A DNA stretch of 64,000 bases from assembly GCA_002633025.1 (NCBI GenBank), contig NMRB01001408.1:46620-110619 (forward strand), written 5' to 3'. Positions 36,379 through 48,858 of this stretch are shown here, one piece after another. Origin of the DNA: Notospermus geniculatus. Taxonomy: Eukaryota > Nemertea > Pilidiophora > Heteronemertea > Lineidae. The notes beneath the pieces are model-generated. The model had not been told where the DNA came from. It saw only the letters and a list, made by a program, of their open reading frames with translations, and ran no database searches. The translations under genes were made by a program, and so were the position numbers. How positions within the stretch are numbered: the first letter of the stretch is position 1; each line of letters begins with the position of its first letter.

Positions 36379-37082
36379 CATTTTCATCGGTAACCTTTCG
36401 AGCAATTGACTCAAGTGATGACGAACACTAGGCCTCTAAGTACTCTATCATGCAAAATGTGCAATCGAGGAAGTTCTCAAAATCTCTACGCGGACATGAT
36501 TGCCATTTTCAACACAAAGGGATTTGTTGGTACAGTACTGTACATGTACACATGTACGTACCTTGCTTTCATCGACATCTAAGACCTGTTCCAAGTTAGC
36601 TGCTGGTGTCAAACCCTTGCGGCCGTTCGCCCTTAAAAAGTACAGAATCACGAGATGGATGAAAATATATCACCAAGTAAATGTGTTACATTGAATCACG
36701 AGAAACGAATCAAAGAAACCTTGCAATGGCTATTGAACTCTTCATCAGTGTGACCAGGGAATATCACCAAAAATACGTACGGCGAAATACGTTACGGGGC
36801 TTGCTATACATTTTTGATAATATCGCACAATGTTTCCTTTGACTTACTGAACAAGCCACCACCCATCCATACTTGTCTCGAGGACAATCACTTCCTGTCC
36901 TTTCTTATAAGAGATTTCTTCATCATCCTCGGCAACGTAGTCATAAAGAGCTCTGAACACGTTACCTGGAAAGAGATCGGACTTATGAAGGCAAACCTTG
37001 CCCACGGACGTACTGTACATGTACGGGGATCGCCACAGTACTGAGGCGCAACTATATGATTGGCAAGGTGACATTGCGTTAA

Positions 37083-37227
37083 AGCGGCGAATCCACTGTC
37101 GCGATCTTGGTTTGAGACGGGGTTGCGTTCCCTTGCGATCACCTTATAAGGACTTCCGATTGCCATCTAGGTCCGCAAGGGAACGCAACCCCGTCTCAAG
37201 CCAAAATCGCAACAGTGGATCACCCGC
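37083..37227. mobile_element. MITE with TTAA target site (copy B)
   Basis: Flanked by TTAA at 37079-37082 and 37228-37231. Copy A has a single TTAA near 26811 and no element. The termini GCGAATCCACTGTCGCGAT and the complement match the element at 32344-32495. Confidence 0.85.
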
Positions 37228-38889
37228 TTAAGCAAAGCATAGGCAATTTTTTACGGTGTATTGCTCATTGCAGCAAAAAGCAAGAGGCAACGAAATTTGC
37301 ACCGCAAACCACAATTTGAAATCAGGCGAGTTTGATTGGAGCATAATTTGCACCCAAGAGACAATGAGCTCTTGAAAACATCCCCACGTGCGGAAATATT
37401 GCTGCTTTCCACTAAATTACATGTACATGTACATGTACAAGAATGAGCTGGAAAATTTGCCTCGTGTGCCGCTGCGAGATTTTAATTACCATCGATCACT
37501 TACCGTGCGCAAGCGTTTCAGTGAAAGTCCCTACGTTTTCTGTTTGCCCCATGGGTTCGAGGTAGGATCCCGGCGCCCAGCCTTGTTTGACAACACCTTC
37601 ATTGTGAGCGTCGACGATGTTGACGAGCCACCAACCTGGGAGAAAGAAACACTGAAAACTAGTTATGCCTTTAATTTTGAGCTGTATACATGGACGAAAT
37701 TTTAACACTGCCATTGACGCTAGATCGCCATCTTGAAAATCTTGACGTCATCGTCGGTGGGGCCGCCATCTTTTTGGTCTTTCAAGTGACGCCAACTTCT
37801 TTTCAAAATGTTATTATTTGCAGAAAACAATATTTATCTTGTCGAAAATGAAACAGAATAACTTTATTATTACTTTATATTTAATCTACCGATGTTTGTA
37901 TCGACTGTATACCTTTGTACACCTACAACAGATCTATATTGTAAGCGTAGAAAACGACGTGATGGGGTAACCGCTTTAGAAACAGAAGAATTTCTACTGT
38001 TCGCTCTGTGCGCGCACTACTTTTCAAGATGGAAACCTACCGTCGATTTTATACTAGTGGTGATATCCTCGCCCAGATATCGCCACCTAGCGTCAAGTTT
38101 AGGATCTCACCTGAAATCAGTTTATCGACAACTTCCACAACGTCCCCTTCGTTCAGGCTCATTTCATTTGACTCCCTCTTCTCATAATCACAAATGGCCT
38201 TGTACTGACTGTCAAGTAGCTCACTTGTACTGCCCCGTCTGGAATCCGACTCTGATGGCACGGCGTGAAGACAATCAGTACTCCCTTTACGAGATGATGG
38301 TTGGGACCTGTTCGGACTCGCGTCAGGGGAAACGTGCCACATTGCTGTACTTTCCATAATATTGCCATCACTGCTGGAGCGTTGGTGTTGCTTATCCACG
38401 GAAAAACCTTTTGTGAGGGAAGTGATTTTCTTTTTGTTGTCCTCGAAGATTTTGAGAATTTTGTTGGCCAGCCTAAAAGAATTGCGGGATGGGAACCTTA
38501 ATGAGTTATGGAGCTTTTTTAAAGACAAGCATTGCATCTGTAAGCAGTGATAACGCTCACAGCATGAAAAAGGCAGAATGTATGTTTTAATATGACCAGA
38601 GTTTTTTTGCAAATTTTCGACCCCAACTGGGGTCTTCTTCAGGCAGGCACTTTCTTGCAAAACACTACAGAAAAGACTGCCTGAAGAAGACCCCGGTTGG
38701 GGTCAAAAATTTGCAAAAAACGCTGGGGACCTCTGCTTTTATATCATATCTTGTGTGTCGCCTTTGTGCTTTATTTCTGGATATTTTTAATATGACCATA
38801 TTCAATGTGGCAGGACATCCACAGAATAGAGAGAAATGAAAATAATTTTGAAATGGCATAGCACACCAGGTGATATCGCAAGCGATCTG

Positions 38890-39015
38890 GGCCGGCCGCA
38901 TAGAAACTCCGCTAGTGCTTCGACAGCCTATCGGTGTTAAAATGCATGGAAAAATGTACAGCACTATCGGCAGATGGGCTCCGCTAGCGCTGGCGGAGTT
39001 TCTATGCGGCCGGCC
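38890..39015. mobile_element. MITE of the GGCCGCATAG family, copy B only, CTG flanks
   Basis: Inverted termini GGCCGGCCGCATAG. CTG flanks both sides (38887-38889 and 39016-39018), and copy A shows the uninterrupted GATCTGATCG near 28580. This gives a 3-bp target duplication for the family. Confidence 0.85.
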
Positions 39016-39138
39016 CTGATCGTCAGCGAACAAATCCGGCTGTTGACGCCAGGTGTGCGCTGAACAGCGATGCGTGGAATCTTCTCTCCAGCGATTGTCG
39101 CCTTGTCTGCGATGGCTGGCGAGAGGATCAGTGGCGAT

Positions 39139-39270
39139 CTGGGGTAGCCGCATAGAAACTCCGCTAGTGCTTCGACAGCCTATCGGTGTTAAAATGCATG
39201 GAAAAATGTACAGCACTATCGGCAGATGGGCTCCCCTAGCGCTGGCGGAGTTTCTATGCGGCCACCCCAG
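39139..39270. repeat. MITE of the GGCCGCATAG family (copy B counterpart of 28707)
   Basis: Termini CTGGGGTAGCCGCATAG and CTATGCGGCCACCCCAG. Sequence to its right (39271-39540) is unlike copy A until homology resumes at 39541, opposite the N at 29011. Confidence 0.7.
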
Positions 39271-40688
39271 GTTGCTTGCGATGTCCCCTGGTGTGCTGCT
39301 GGCTGAACTCACTTGTTGTGCTGGTGCTGTTCCTCGGTCTGTGGTTTTTGGACATCTCGAATGTAATCTGTTGGCCATGGTTCGAAAAATGACACGACGG
39401 ACCGTTTACAGATGATATCGGGGGGAAGACTCAGTGTGTGCTGAAAAGCAGGCGATTTAGGATCACTATCGAACTAAATTCGGTTGCTGTCGGTATAGTC
39501 TAGGCCGGCGGTTTATATCAGTATGAGAGTGCGCTTTTCATATCACCATTGAGATTTTCGACAGCTACTCCCTTTTGGATTCTTTTGGCCGCTAGAACGT
39601 GTCTGCCGTTACAAAACAATGGCAGGGATAACCTTATGCTTTTGTGGGACGGTACAAGATCGTTGCCTTTCGGTTTAATTTACCTGGCAAAAGTCGCCGA
39701 TATTTTTCCTCCTCTTTTCGGCGGTATCCTTGCCGACTCTGTTCTCTCTTTCAAAGAGACGCAGTGCTGAAATGATAATTCAGCATTAACGGAATCTAAT
39801 CGAGGCAATAAGAAGGATTTACATGATTTAAATTTTATTCTCACTCCTCAAATTTCGATATCGAATCCAGTGGATATTCGTAAGGGCATCGAAACATTGG
39901 GGAGGTTTCGAAATCAAACGATAAACCAAAACTTTACGACAACGTTATTTTTCATACTACACATTAACCAGATTTTGCATTGCATTTTCGGTACAAAAAT
40001 AAAGTTGTCGTTAACGTTTACGTTTATCGTTTGATTTCGAAACCTCCCTACACATGCCCTACTGTCACTGCTATTCAGTGTCGAAAAACCTACCCGGTAA
40101 TTCTGGTACGGCTATGTCTTCCCTGTTTTTTAATTCCTCCTTCAGCAGGCTCTGTAATATAAAGATCAGTTTAAAAAGAGCGAATTCCTGTTTTCATTGT
40201 TATTCTGATAATCCGTAATTGCACATGCAGTTTACCATTTATACCTGTACGAATCATGTAGCATTGATTGCAGGCCTGTTTATACTCACCTGAAAGTCAA
40301 AGAAGGAGCTGTATTTTCGATAAATTGCATTCACGTCCCCATTGGACCAGGTGACATTCAAACAATACACCTGAAATTGGAACCGAAGGAGATGACAATC
40401 AGGCTTGATTTGCACCAATCAAAGTAAGCGGGTCATTCACCCCGTGGCTACACCAGTCATTATCCAATAGACTATGCCAGCGTAGTTTGATATCAGCTTC
40501 GACTCGGAACAACTTTTTCGACCATGAGATATTTTTATATTACTGCATTACCAGTGTCCCAAAATGGAGGCAGCTCATTTGAACAGAAACTTACGTAATG
40601 TTTGTGTGGATATGTCCTTTTCTCAACCGATGTACAAATAACTTTCTCTACTACATGAAATGGCATGGCATTAGGCATATGGGTACAT

Positions 40689-43406
40689 CTGAAATTATAG
40701 TGAAGATCGAACCGTGATGGCGAAGATTGTGAAGACCGTGATGGCCGATGGCCGGGGCAACTTTTCTTGCTTTAAGCAATTCTATTGCCAGCAAGAAATT
40801 TTCTCGCAATACCTACCCAGACCATGAGTTCAGTCTCTGGTGTGATCTCATGATTCCAATCTGATGATCAGAAGGCAGGGAATAGGGACGCTGTTCCATC
40901 TTTGTCATGTGCTGATCCATCTCAATGCCTCCGAAATGATGGCCCGAAGACCAGAACCAAAGAATCAGGTGATGGCATGACATGACTCAGTTTTATTCGT
41001 TTATGGTCCGTTAGCCTCTCGTCTTCAGTCATGTTCATTGGCTTATCAAATGAAGATGCCTGACATGACACATTATGCACTTCATGTAATTTCCTGCTCC
41101 CCCCCAAAAAAAATTATTATTTAATGACGCACAGAATGAGAAGTCAGGCCAACAGACATCGCGTAGGCCCTGAATCTGTGTTCCAAAAAATCGTGTGAAA
41201 AATTTGACCGTGCGGCGAGTATGTTTTATAGAGTTTTCGCAAAGCCCCCAAAAACGCCAACGCGAACGTCTATCCTTTTTGCTCCGTGCATCCACGCATC
41301 CCTTCGACGTTCAGGCCAAAATGGATGGCGACAGGACGAAGCCACCAAGCATTGATGTTCAATACTTTGTCCGATTGGTGATTCTGAGGTCGGTGAACGT
41401 CAGAAATTGGAAAGGTAGATGGTACATTTAGTAGTCAATGTATAGGCCTATGAATTTATCATCGTGATCGTGTCCTAGTTTTATTGACATGATTTATTTT
41501 ACATGTAGGTTGCTTTACGTATCTTGTTATCGTGTTTCAATATTGGCTTAGCAGAGATATGACTAATAAGGAACCATAAAATAAAACAAAACCATGACAT
41601 ACAGGAATGCCCATCAACGCCCAACACGGGCTACTTGCAAGTGACCTTGAGAGCCGTAAATTTGTAATGATAGCCGTAATGAGAGCCGTAAATTTGTAAT
41701 GATTAAACCTATTTGTAAGACAGCGATTTGCATTAACAAACACTCCCCTCTCTTTCTGAACCAACCATCCTTCATGACATTCAGTGGTATGAGATTTGGT
41801 TTCGAGATCACTACGAGACCTCGGTAATCCCGCGCTCCTGCAGGACGTTTCCCCTACCGTTGGTACATGTATACGTGATGCTTCCAGCCCCTGAAGTGAG
41901 CAAACTGCAGTCACGACAGTACCGTTGTCATGTCCCTGAACATGTCAGCGCTTCTGAGTCACGCTGAAATGCGAACCCCCATGGAGAAACTATTGGAGAT
42001 TGATTTTTCATGCATTTCGTCTGTAGCCAAATTTGTTATAATGTGGTCGGCCGGACTTGCCGATAAGGTAGGTACGCCGCATCCTAGAGGTAGGTGGAAT
42101 ATACCCGTATACCTTTCAAAAAGCCAAGACAAAGGATGTTATAATCACTTACCGACTTATGACGTCTTGAGGTTCACATGTCCACAACGCAAGGTCCCTT
42201 TCTTCCGGGTCTGATATGTTCTTAAACGAACTCTTTTATTGGAGCACTCCTCTTGTCTCACATGGTGTAGGCCTACAGCAACAAGGAAGTTATCCACAAA
42301 ATATGAGCGTACATGTATGTGTTTTTATTTGGGGTCGTGCTGTGATTGTCACACATGGGTGAAGAAATATAAACGCGAAAAGCGAAGTCTATAGAATGCA
42401 GAGGCCTACGTCCTCTGTACTTCGACAATATTACATTTAGGCCTGCGAATTAAATCAAAGTTTTATCGCCGACTAGAAATCGATTATTGTGGAAAGTCCG
42501 AACGATAGCCCTAAAGACCTAATAACGTGAGGTCACGAGCTAGGCCTACATTTTGATATCGTAGGGCGTACGAAATCAAGGCCTACTTCAGTTTTCTTGC
42601 TGGGCAAGCAGATTTTACGGTAACCACTCGCACCACGTGCCAAGTGTGGTGCAGCCGGTTTGGCGATTGTCCGATATTTTGGACGGCGAGCGCGCGTCAC
42701 TTTTTGCCGCGCGTCTTTGGTGTGACCCTTTTATTGAAAATCCATTGAACTTATTTTCCCGGCGGTGAACGCGCGTCGTTTTTCAACGTCGCGGCCCGCG
42801 GCGCGGTTTTGGTGTGAACAGGCCTTTAAGCTGTGTTTCCACGAGGCGTTGCGGGCGGGGATTAGGAGGCGGGCGCGGGTGCGAATGAAATAGCTAAAGG
42901 TAAATACGATGGATCGATTTTTTCCACCCGCGCCCGCCTCCTAATCCGCGCCCGCAAACGCCTCGTGGAAACACGGTCTTAAGATGTTTTGTGCGTACCC
43001 TTGGACCTCGAATACCCGTCCGCTATATGCGAAAATTAGCTTACGAAGCCCTTTGATACTGTACATGTATGTATTTGGGTTGGCACGGAACGGGTATACT
43101 CAGTGGTGAAAAATGGGTAAAAGGTCGCCACCAGTTTTATGCGGAGGACAACCTGCTCCATAATCATGCTTGTACAAACTACGAGTCTAATCTGATCGGA
43201 TAAAAACCACGACAGACAATGGTACCATTTTTCCGTTGTTGTTGAAATCAAACCGTCCCTTCGTCTCTAGTGACCGTTGGAAAGAACAGAAAATGTGACA
43301 CCCGATTTCATCGACAATAAGTTTTCACAGTGAAATGTCAAATTCAACTTGAATATAAAATCCAAGGAGTCTTGAATATTACTTCTGTTGTAATTGAAAA
43401 TCAATC
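40689..43406. other. Copy B of the organizer-GPCR intergenic region
   Basis: Counterpart of 30151-33211 with one GC-rich MITE (42832-42976). The TTAA element is absent. No further gene is seen. Confidence 0.5.
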
Positions 43407-43573
43407 ATGATTTTCTTTGCATTTGCAACCTTAGTTTCTCCAATGCTGAGTGCAATTACCTATCGTTTCGCAGTGTGTCAGCGACTGGCTCCCGAAGAAA
43501 AGCCTCATTGATTTGCAATGAGTGGTATCCCCGTGAGGTAGGCCCTATATTTTCTCCTGTCCTGCTCCTTGAA

Positions 43574-44952
43574 ATGGCAAGAATTGTAGCATTCACTCCC
43601 AGCGAGCTGCCACGTCAGGACAATTCAACTGCTGCAGTGGTCACCTACCCAGAATCTGAATATCGCTTTCTACAGCTTGTCCTCATTAACATGTTAAAAT
43701 GGACGCCGATGTTTTACGGGACGCTTGGAATTATCGGGAATATCACCTCTTTCCTTGTGACCACCAAGAAAAGCAACCGAAATATCAGTACATGTGTCTA
43801 CATGAGTGCACTCTCTGTACTGGACACATTTGGTCTCGTACACATATTATTCTACCGCATTCTTTACATTCACGGACATGGTTTAGCCATTCCAGATCGA
43901 CGAAACAACCTCATGTAAGTTACATCTTTCACGGATATTTTGGTGTTCTGACTTGTATCAGCTCTAAAGATTGTGAAGAACGCAAAAATCTCTGACACAA
44001 ACTAACAAAATAACATATTGGCGGGGTAAATGGCGGCCATCTTGAAAATGGGACATTTCCGGAAGTCTTTCAGTACGGTATGTCAATAGGTGTGTTGAAT
44101 GCTACCAATTTTGTTGAAATCACACTTTGAACCTTTGGGGGGGGGATCTTAACTGGACGGTGATTTCGTGAGAGCTTCTCGCTAAATCGCATAGACGCAC
44201 TGAATACGTATAATGATTTCATTTTCAGTTACCTCTGGTATTGGTCCTTCACTGCAGCTATGTCGTCAGGGATGTATCTCGCTTACATGAGCATGGATAG
44301 AGCTTTTGCAGTAACATACCCACTCAAAGCGAAGACGGTTTGCACAGCGTCACGAGCCAAGAAAGCAGTTATTATAACTTTCTTCATACCGGCGATCCTC
44401 AATGCTAATATATTTTTCACATATCAGTTAAATACAGATGTTTACACGAAGCTAGAGATGGTTGATCTCGACTACCCTGATCCAATTTGGGTGGAACAGG
44501 TCGTTGCTGCCTACATGTTCGTCCTTGGTACAGTAGTACCTTTTATTATCATCGTGACGTGTAACACCATCATCATCATTAACGTTCGTAGGGCAGCAAT
44601 AAGTCGAAGCAAGATGGGGACTGCCGGCGGCGGTGGCGCCACCACTGAGGAGCGCCACCTTACTCGAATGTTAATCTTGGTGGCAGTTGCTTACGTCGTT
44701 CTTTCAATACCAATGCGACTTTTTGACATGATGTTCTCCATTCCGGCAGTGATCGAAAGATATGATATGAGTAACCCTTATTGGCGTCTGAGGTACAATG
44801 TTGAATATTGGGTTGTGACAGAAATGTGGAATTCAAACTTCGCCGTAAATTTTTACCTTTATTTTCTCGGTGGCGGTAAAAAATACAGGAGGGATGCCTT
44901 GCAGGTGTACTTGACATGCTTACGAATAAAGACTATTAAGAAAGCCACCTGA
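43574..44952 (+). CDS. Class A (rhodopsin-like) GPCR paralog 1
   Basis: Two exons (43574-43914 and 44229-44952) join in phase 2/1 to give 354 aa. The start MARIVAF is shared by paralog 2. The short N-terminus has an NST glycosylation site. Exon 1 holds TM1 (GNITSFLVTTKKSNRN) and TM2; exon 2 holds TM3-TM7. The DRY position reads MDRAFAVTYP (Asp-Arg-Ala). TM5 is VPFIIIVTCNTIIIINV; the third loop has a Gly-rich stretch then EERHLTRMLILV at the start of TM6. TM7 has NFAVNFYLYFLGGGKKYRRD in place of NPxxY, a form common in invertebrate peptide-type receptors. The usual TM3 Cys (3.25) is Leu. Ligand unknown. Exon 1 lies inside duplication copy B and exon 2 outside it. Confidence 0.88.
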
Positions 44953-46827
44953 GAACTTGACCGAAATTAACAGTAGAGTCTATGATTTTTGAATGGTGAA
45001 CGGGTGCCGATTTTGCGTGTTTTTTCGTCTCAATGGGTGCAGTGACCTCGACGAGATTTCATTTAGATGTACGACGCTATGTCATCAGGCCACGTTTTCG
45101 CAATAGCTGACAATTAGCTGGACTGTAATGAGAACATTTCAAGTTTTCTGTGATTTTCGTTTACGCGTTAAAGGAATCTGTTGTGGTCACCACACCATCA
45201 AATGCATGAATTTACCGCGGAAAGAGAGGACTGAATTCTCTCCGAGGTTAAATCATTACTCGTAGTGTGGTCGGCAACACGATGATGCTACTTAGGCCCT
45301 ACACCAAATTTCTCTGTGGTCACTACCGTTATTCCGGTTGACTCAACCATTTAGTGCCCCGGGCCCATATTGATAAACATACTTAAGCCAAAGTGTGATT
45401 AGTTATCTTTTGTGTTTAACAAAGGATAAGTGACTTAGATTTAAGTAGTTTTATGAATATGGGGTCTGGAATGAAAGATCGCGGAATCTGGTCAACGAGA
45501 CTCTTATTTCACTATGTACATGTACATTGTACATGTATTTTCTACTCCAACACCTTACAGGTTGCTTGAGAATAGTGACTTTTCACAGTAGCCTGTATAT
45601 TGTCACTTCATTGCCCACTGTATTGTAGTTATTAAGGCTAATCATTTGCACTCTTGACAGATCTTGGTAGGCTCTACTAGTATATGGGACTTTTGATCAA
45701 GAAGTTTTGCGGGATTTTATTCAGGCCAACGCCCATGCAGTCGTGGAAGCACATGTCAGACCCGTGTCCATTTCAGAAACATAAGATCTCTGTTGGGCTA
45801 GTATCATCAAGGACCATTATCAGTGATATGGGGCCTTTGTTGGGCAGGCCGAAACAGAGATGGATAACTTGAGGAGCCAGCTACGGTATGGATGCAAAAG
45901 ATGCGGCTTTGTGAGGGCGCTGTTCTTTTGATATGACCCGATTCGGGTGTGAGTGTGACATGGGTTCAGCTGTCAGCCAGTCAAGGGATATGGCACTCTG
46001 GGAAGGCCTCCCGACACTGTTATGTCATGTTGATTTACTAACATGAATTAAGTCAAAGTATGATTCTCTTTTTGTGTTGAACAAAGAATAAGTGTCACAC
46101 TTAGACTTAAGTACGGTAGTTTTATAAATCAAAGTGTGATATTTGTCTCGTGTTGAATGAAGGATAAGTATCACACTTACACTTAAGTAGTTTTATGAAT
46201 ATGGGTCCTGGACCTATAAAATACCCGTCCGCTACATGCAAATATCAGATTACGAGACCGCTTTTTATTTGGATTGGCAAGGGACGGGTGAAAAATGGGT
46301 AAACGGTCGACACCAGTTTTATGCGGAGGACAGCCTGCCCCATAATCATGCGTGTACAAACTACGAGTAATCTGATCGGATAAAAACCACGATAGACATG
46401 GCATCAACGCCATGTTATATGATATCATCCAATATTATCTTTTATAAGAAAAAATAGTATGCCACGCGTCGAAGCGATGAAAAAAATGATAGGCGTGATC
46501 GTGGAATAATTTGAGATGAACTGGCTTCAGGTTTTAGATTGTCGGTATATCCTCTCATCGAATGCTGTTGATCGCGGATGAGGATCTCGACTCAGAATCC
46601 GACCCATTCAATCCACATGGAGGTGGATTTTTTCGTCGTTGAAATCAATCCATCCCTTCGTCTCTGTAATGACCGTTGGAAACAACAGAAAATTTGACAC
46701 CCGATTTCACCGACAATACGTTTTCACAGTGAAGTGTCAAATTCAACTTGAATATAAATTTCAAGGAGTCTTGAATATTAGTTCTGTTGTACCTGAAGAT
46801 CAATCAGCGACACGCGAATTCACTTGG
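44953..46827. other. Spacer between GPCR paralogs 1 and 2
   Basis: Holds the conserved downstream block, direct repeats around AAGTGTCACACTTAGACTTAAG, and the leader homologous to other paralogs. No gene is recognised. Confidence 0.5.
45684..45872 (+). repeat. Block conserved downstream of each GPCR paralog
   Basis: The same block (TTGATCAAGAAGTTTTGCGG...) follows all three receptor genes: here, 50250-50444 and 53728-53910. Its frame is open but diverges like non-coding DNA. It marks the downstream part of the GPCR duplication unit, or a repeat carried with it. Confidence 0.55.
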
Positions 46828-46990
46828 ATGATTTTCTTTGCATTTGCAACCTTTGTTTCCCCAGTGATGCGTGCGATTACTTATCACTTCGCAGTGTGTC
46901 AGCGACTTCCTGAAGAAAATCTCATTGATTTGCAACGAGCGGTATCCCCGTGAGGTAGGCCCTATATTTTCTCCTGTCCTGCTCTTTGTA

Positions 46991-48695
46991 ATGGCAAGAA
47001 TTGTAGCATTCTCTCCCAGCGAGCAGCCACTTCACGGCAACGACAATTCAACTGCTGCAGTGGTCACCTACCCAGAATCTGAATATCGCTTTCTACAGCT
47101 TGTCCTCATTAACATTTTAAAATGGACGCCGGTTTTTTACGGGACGCTTGGAATTATCGGAAATATCACCTCTTTCCTTGTGACAACCAAGAAAAGCAAC
47201 CGAAATATCAGTACGTGTGTCTACATGAGCTCACTGTCTGTACTGGACACATTCGGTCTCGTACACATATTATTCTACCGCATTCTCTACATTCACGGAC
47301 ATGGTTTAGCCATCCCAGATCGACGAAACAACCTCATGTAAGTACATGTGTATCTTTCACGAATATTTTGGTGTTCTGACGTTTAAGCTCTAAAGATTGT
47401 GAAGAGTGGAAAAATCTCTGATACAAACTAACAAAATAACACATTTTAACTGGCGGGGTAAATGGCGGCCATTTTGAAAATGGGACCTTTCCGGAAGTCT
47501 TGTGGTGTGTTGAATGCTACCAATTTTGTTGAAATCACACTTTGAACCTGACTATAATTCATCATGACGGTGATTTCCATCTTGTCCAAACAAGGCTATC
47601 GACGGACTCCGTCTTTAGCCTTGTCCGAATCATGTCATCTTTTCCGTTAATGCATAAATTATTAATGAACCTGACCCCTACTTGACCCCACCTCCGAGCC
47701 AATCAGAACTCGCGAAACAAATCACCGTTGGATACTTTCTTTGCTCTTCACGCTCAAATTTGTAACATGGATTTTGATTGGCACGTCGATTTTCCTTCGC
47801 GCCCCGATGATTGGCTGAGGCTCTCACCCCTTCAGAAACGGGAAATGTGATGGATTCGAACCAGGCTAGATGGCCGTCAGGCGAGATAGACTGGTGAGCA
47901 CCAGATGGTGATTTCGTGAGAGCTTCTCGCTAAATCGCATATAGACGCACTTTACGTAATGATTTCACTTTCAGTTACCTCTGGTATTGGTCCTTCACTG
48001 CAGGGATGTCGTCGGGCATGTATCTCGCTTACATGAGCATGGATAGAGCTTTTGCAGTAACATACCCACTCAAAGCGAAGACGGTTTGCACAGCGCCACG
48101 AGCCAAGAAAGCAGTTATTATAACTTTCTTTATCCCGGCGATCCTCAATGTCAGTATGTTTTTCTCATACGAGTTAAATACAGATGTTTACACGAAGCTA
48201 GAGATGGTTCATCTCGACAACCCTAAATCACTTTGGTTGGAACAGTTCGTTGCTGCCTATATGTTCGCCCTTGGTACCATCGTACCATTTATTATCATCG
48301 TAACGTGTAACACCATCATTATCATTAACGTTCGTAGGGCAGCAAGAAGTCGAAGCAAGATGGCGACTGCTGCCGGTGGTGGCGCCACCACTGAGGAGCG
48401 CCACCTTACTCGAATGTTAATCTTGGTGGCAGTTGCTTACGTCGTTCTTTCAATACCAATGCGACTGTTTGACATGATGTTCTCCATTCCGGCAGTGATC
48501 GAAAGATATGATATGAGTAACCCTTATTGGCGTCTGAGGTACAATGTTGAATATTGGGTTGTGACAGAAATGTGGAATTCAAACTTCGCCGTAAATTTTT
48601 ACCTCTATTTTCTCGGTGGCGGTAAAAAGTACAGGAGGGATGCCTTGCAGGTGTACTTGACGTGTTTACGAATAAAGACTAAGAAAGCCACTTGA
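46991..48695 (+). CDS. Class A (rhodopsin-like) GPCR paralog 2
   Basis: Two exons (46991-47337 and 47975-48695), 355 aa, same architecture as paralog 1. Substitutions cluster around extracellular loop 2 (NVSMFFSYELN, MVHLDNPKSLWLEQF), where ligand contact is likely. The TM6-TM7 part is almost identical to paralog 1 at DNA level. The intron is about twice as long as in the other paralogs because of a 329-bp insertion (47578-47906). Confidence 0.88.
47578..47906. mobile_element. 329-bp insertion in GPCR2 intron, 9-bp TSD
   Basis: GGTGATTTC flanks it at 47569-47577 and 47907-47915. Paralogs 1 and 3 have one GGTGATTTC at the same site. No clear terminal inverted repeat or ORF is present, so the class is undetermined. 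Confidence 0.8.
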
Positions 48696-48762
48696 GAACT
48701 TATGCACCGAAATTATGTAACAGCAGATTTGCCAATTTTGCGGGGGGGGGGGTCGTCAACGG

Positions 48763-48849
48763 TAGCTTGGTTCCACTGGCCTCGACAGATGGCGTTGGGG
48801 TGGGACTCCTACCCCAACGCCATCTGTCGAGGCCAGTGGAACCAGGCTA
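48763..48849. mobile_element. 87-bp hairpin MITE, 9-bp TSD, 3' of GPCR2
   Basis: Arms TAGCTTGGTTCCACTGGCCT and the near-complement enclose a short loop. CGTCAACGG flanks it at 48754-48762 and 48850-48858. Paralogs 1 and 3 lack it at the matching position. Confidence 0.85.
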
Positions 48850-48858
48850 CGTCAACGG

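Larger units (their letters stand above)
33770..40688 (-). pseudogene. NCF1-like: p47phox/NCF1-like gene, copy B, SH2 truncated
   Basis: Exons in transcript order: 40595-40688, 40290-40370, 40094-40151, 39684-39766, 38111-38537, 37504-37635, 36848-36965, 36562-36631, 35067-35647, 34292-34496, 33977-34120, then part of the last exon up to 33854. PX, both SH3 domains, the APPPRRSSTLRK segment and the first half of SH2 (FLVRES intact) are in frame. SH3-2 keeps ALYDY. SH2 breaks off after HFRIETIAEGQY; the reading frame then runs antisense into the GPCR first exon and stops at 33681, adding about 28 unrelated residues. Half an SH2 fold is unlikely to bind phosphotyrosine, but the PX-SH3-SH3 part could still work as an oxidase organizer. 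The SH3-1 exon has two more codons than copy A. Whether it is expressed is unknown. Confidence 0.8.
33769..43958. repeat. Tandem segmental duplication, copy B
   Basis: A 10.2-kb direct repeat of 8772-33768 minus the big transposon. The left junction (33768-33770) joins GPCR intron sequence to the middle of the SH2 exon through a 1-3 base overlap (TAT), with no N. High identity in introns implies a recent event. Confidence 0.9.

Noticed and set aside
45684-45872. 62-aa ORF repeated after each GPCR
   Set aside because: Changes between copies include frame-breaking indels and it resembles no family; treated as non-coding duplicate.
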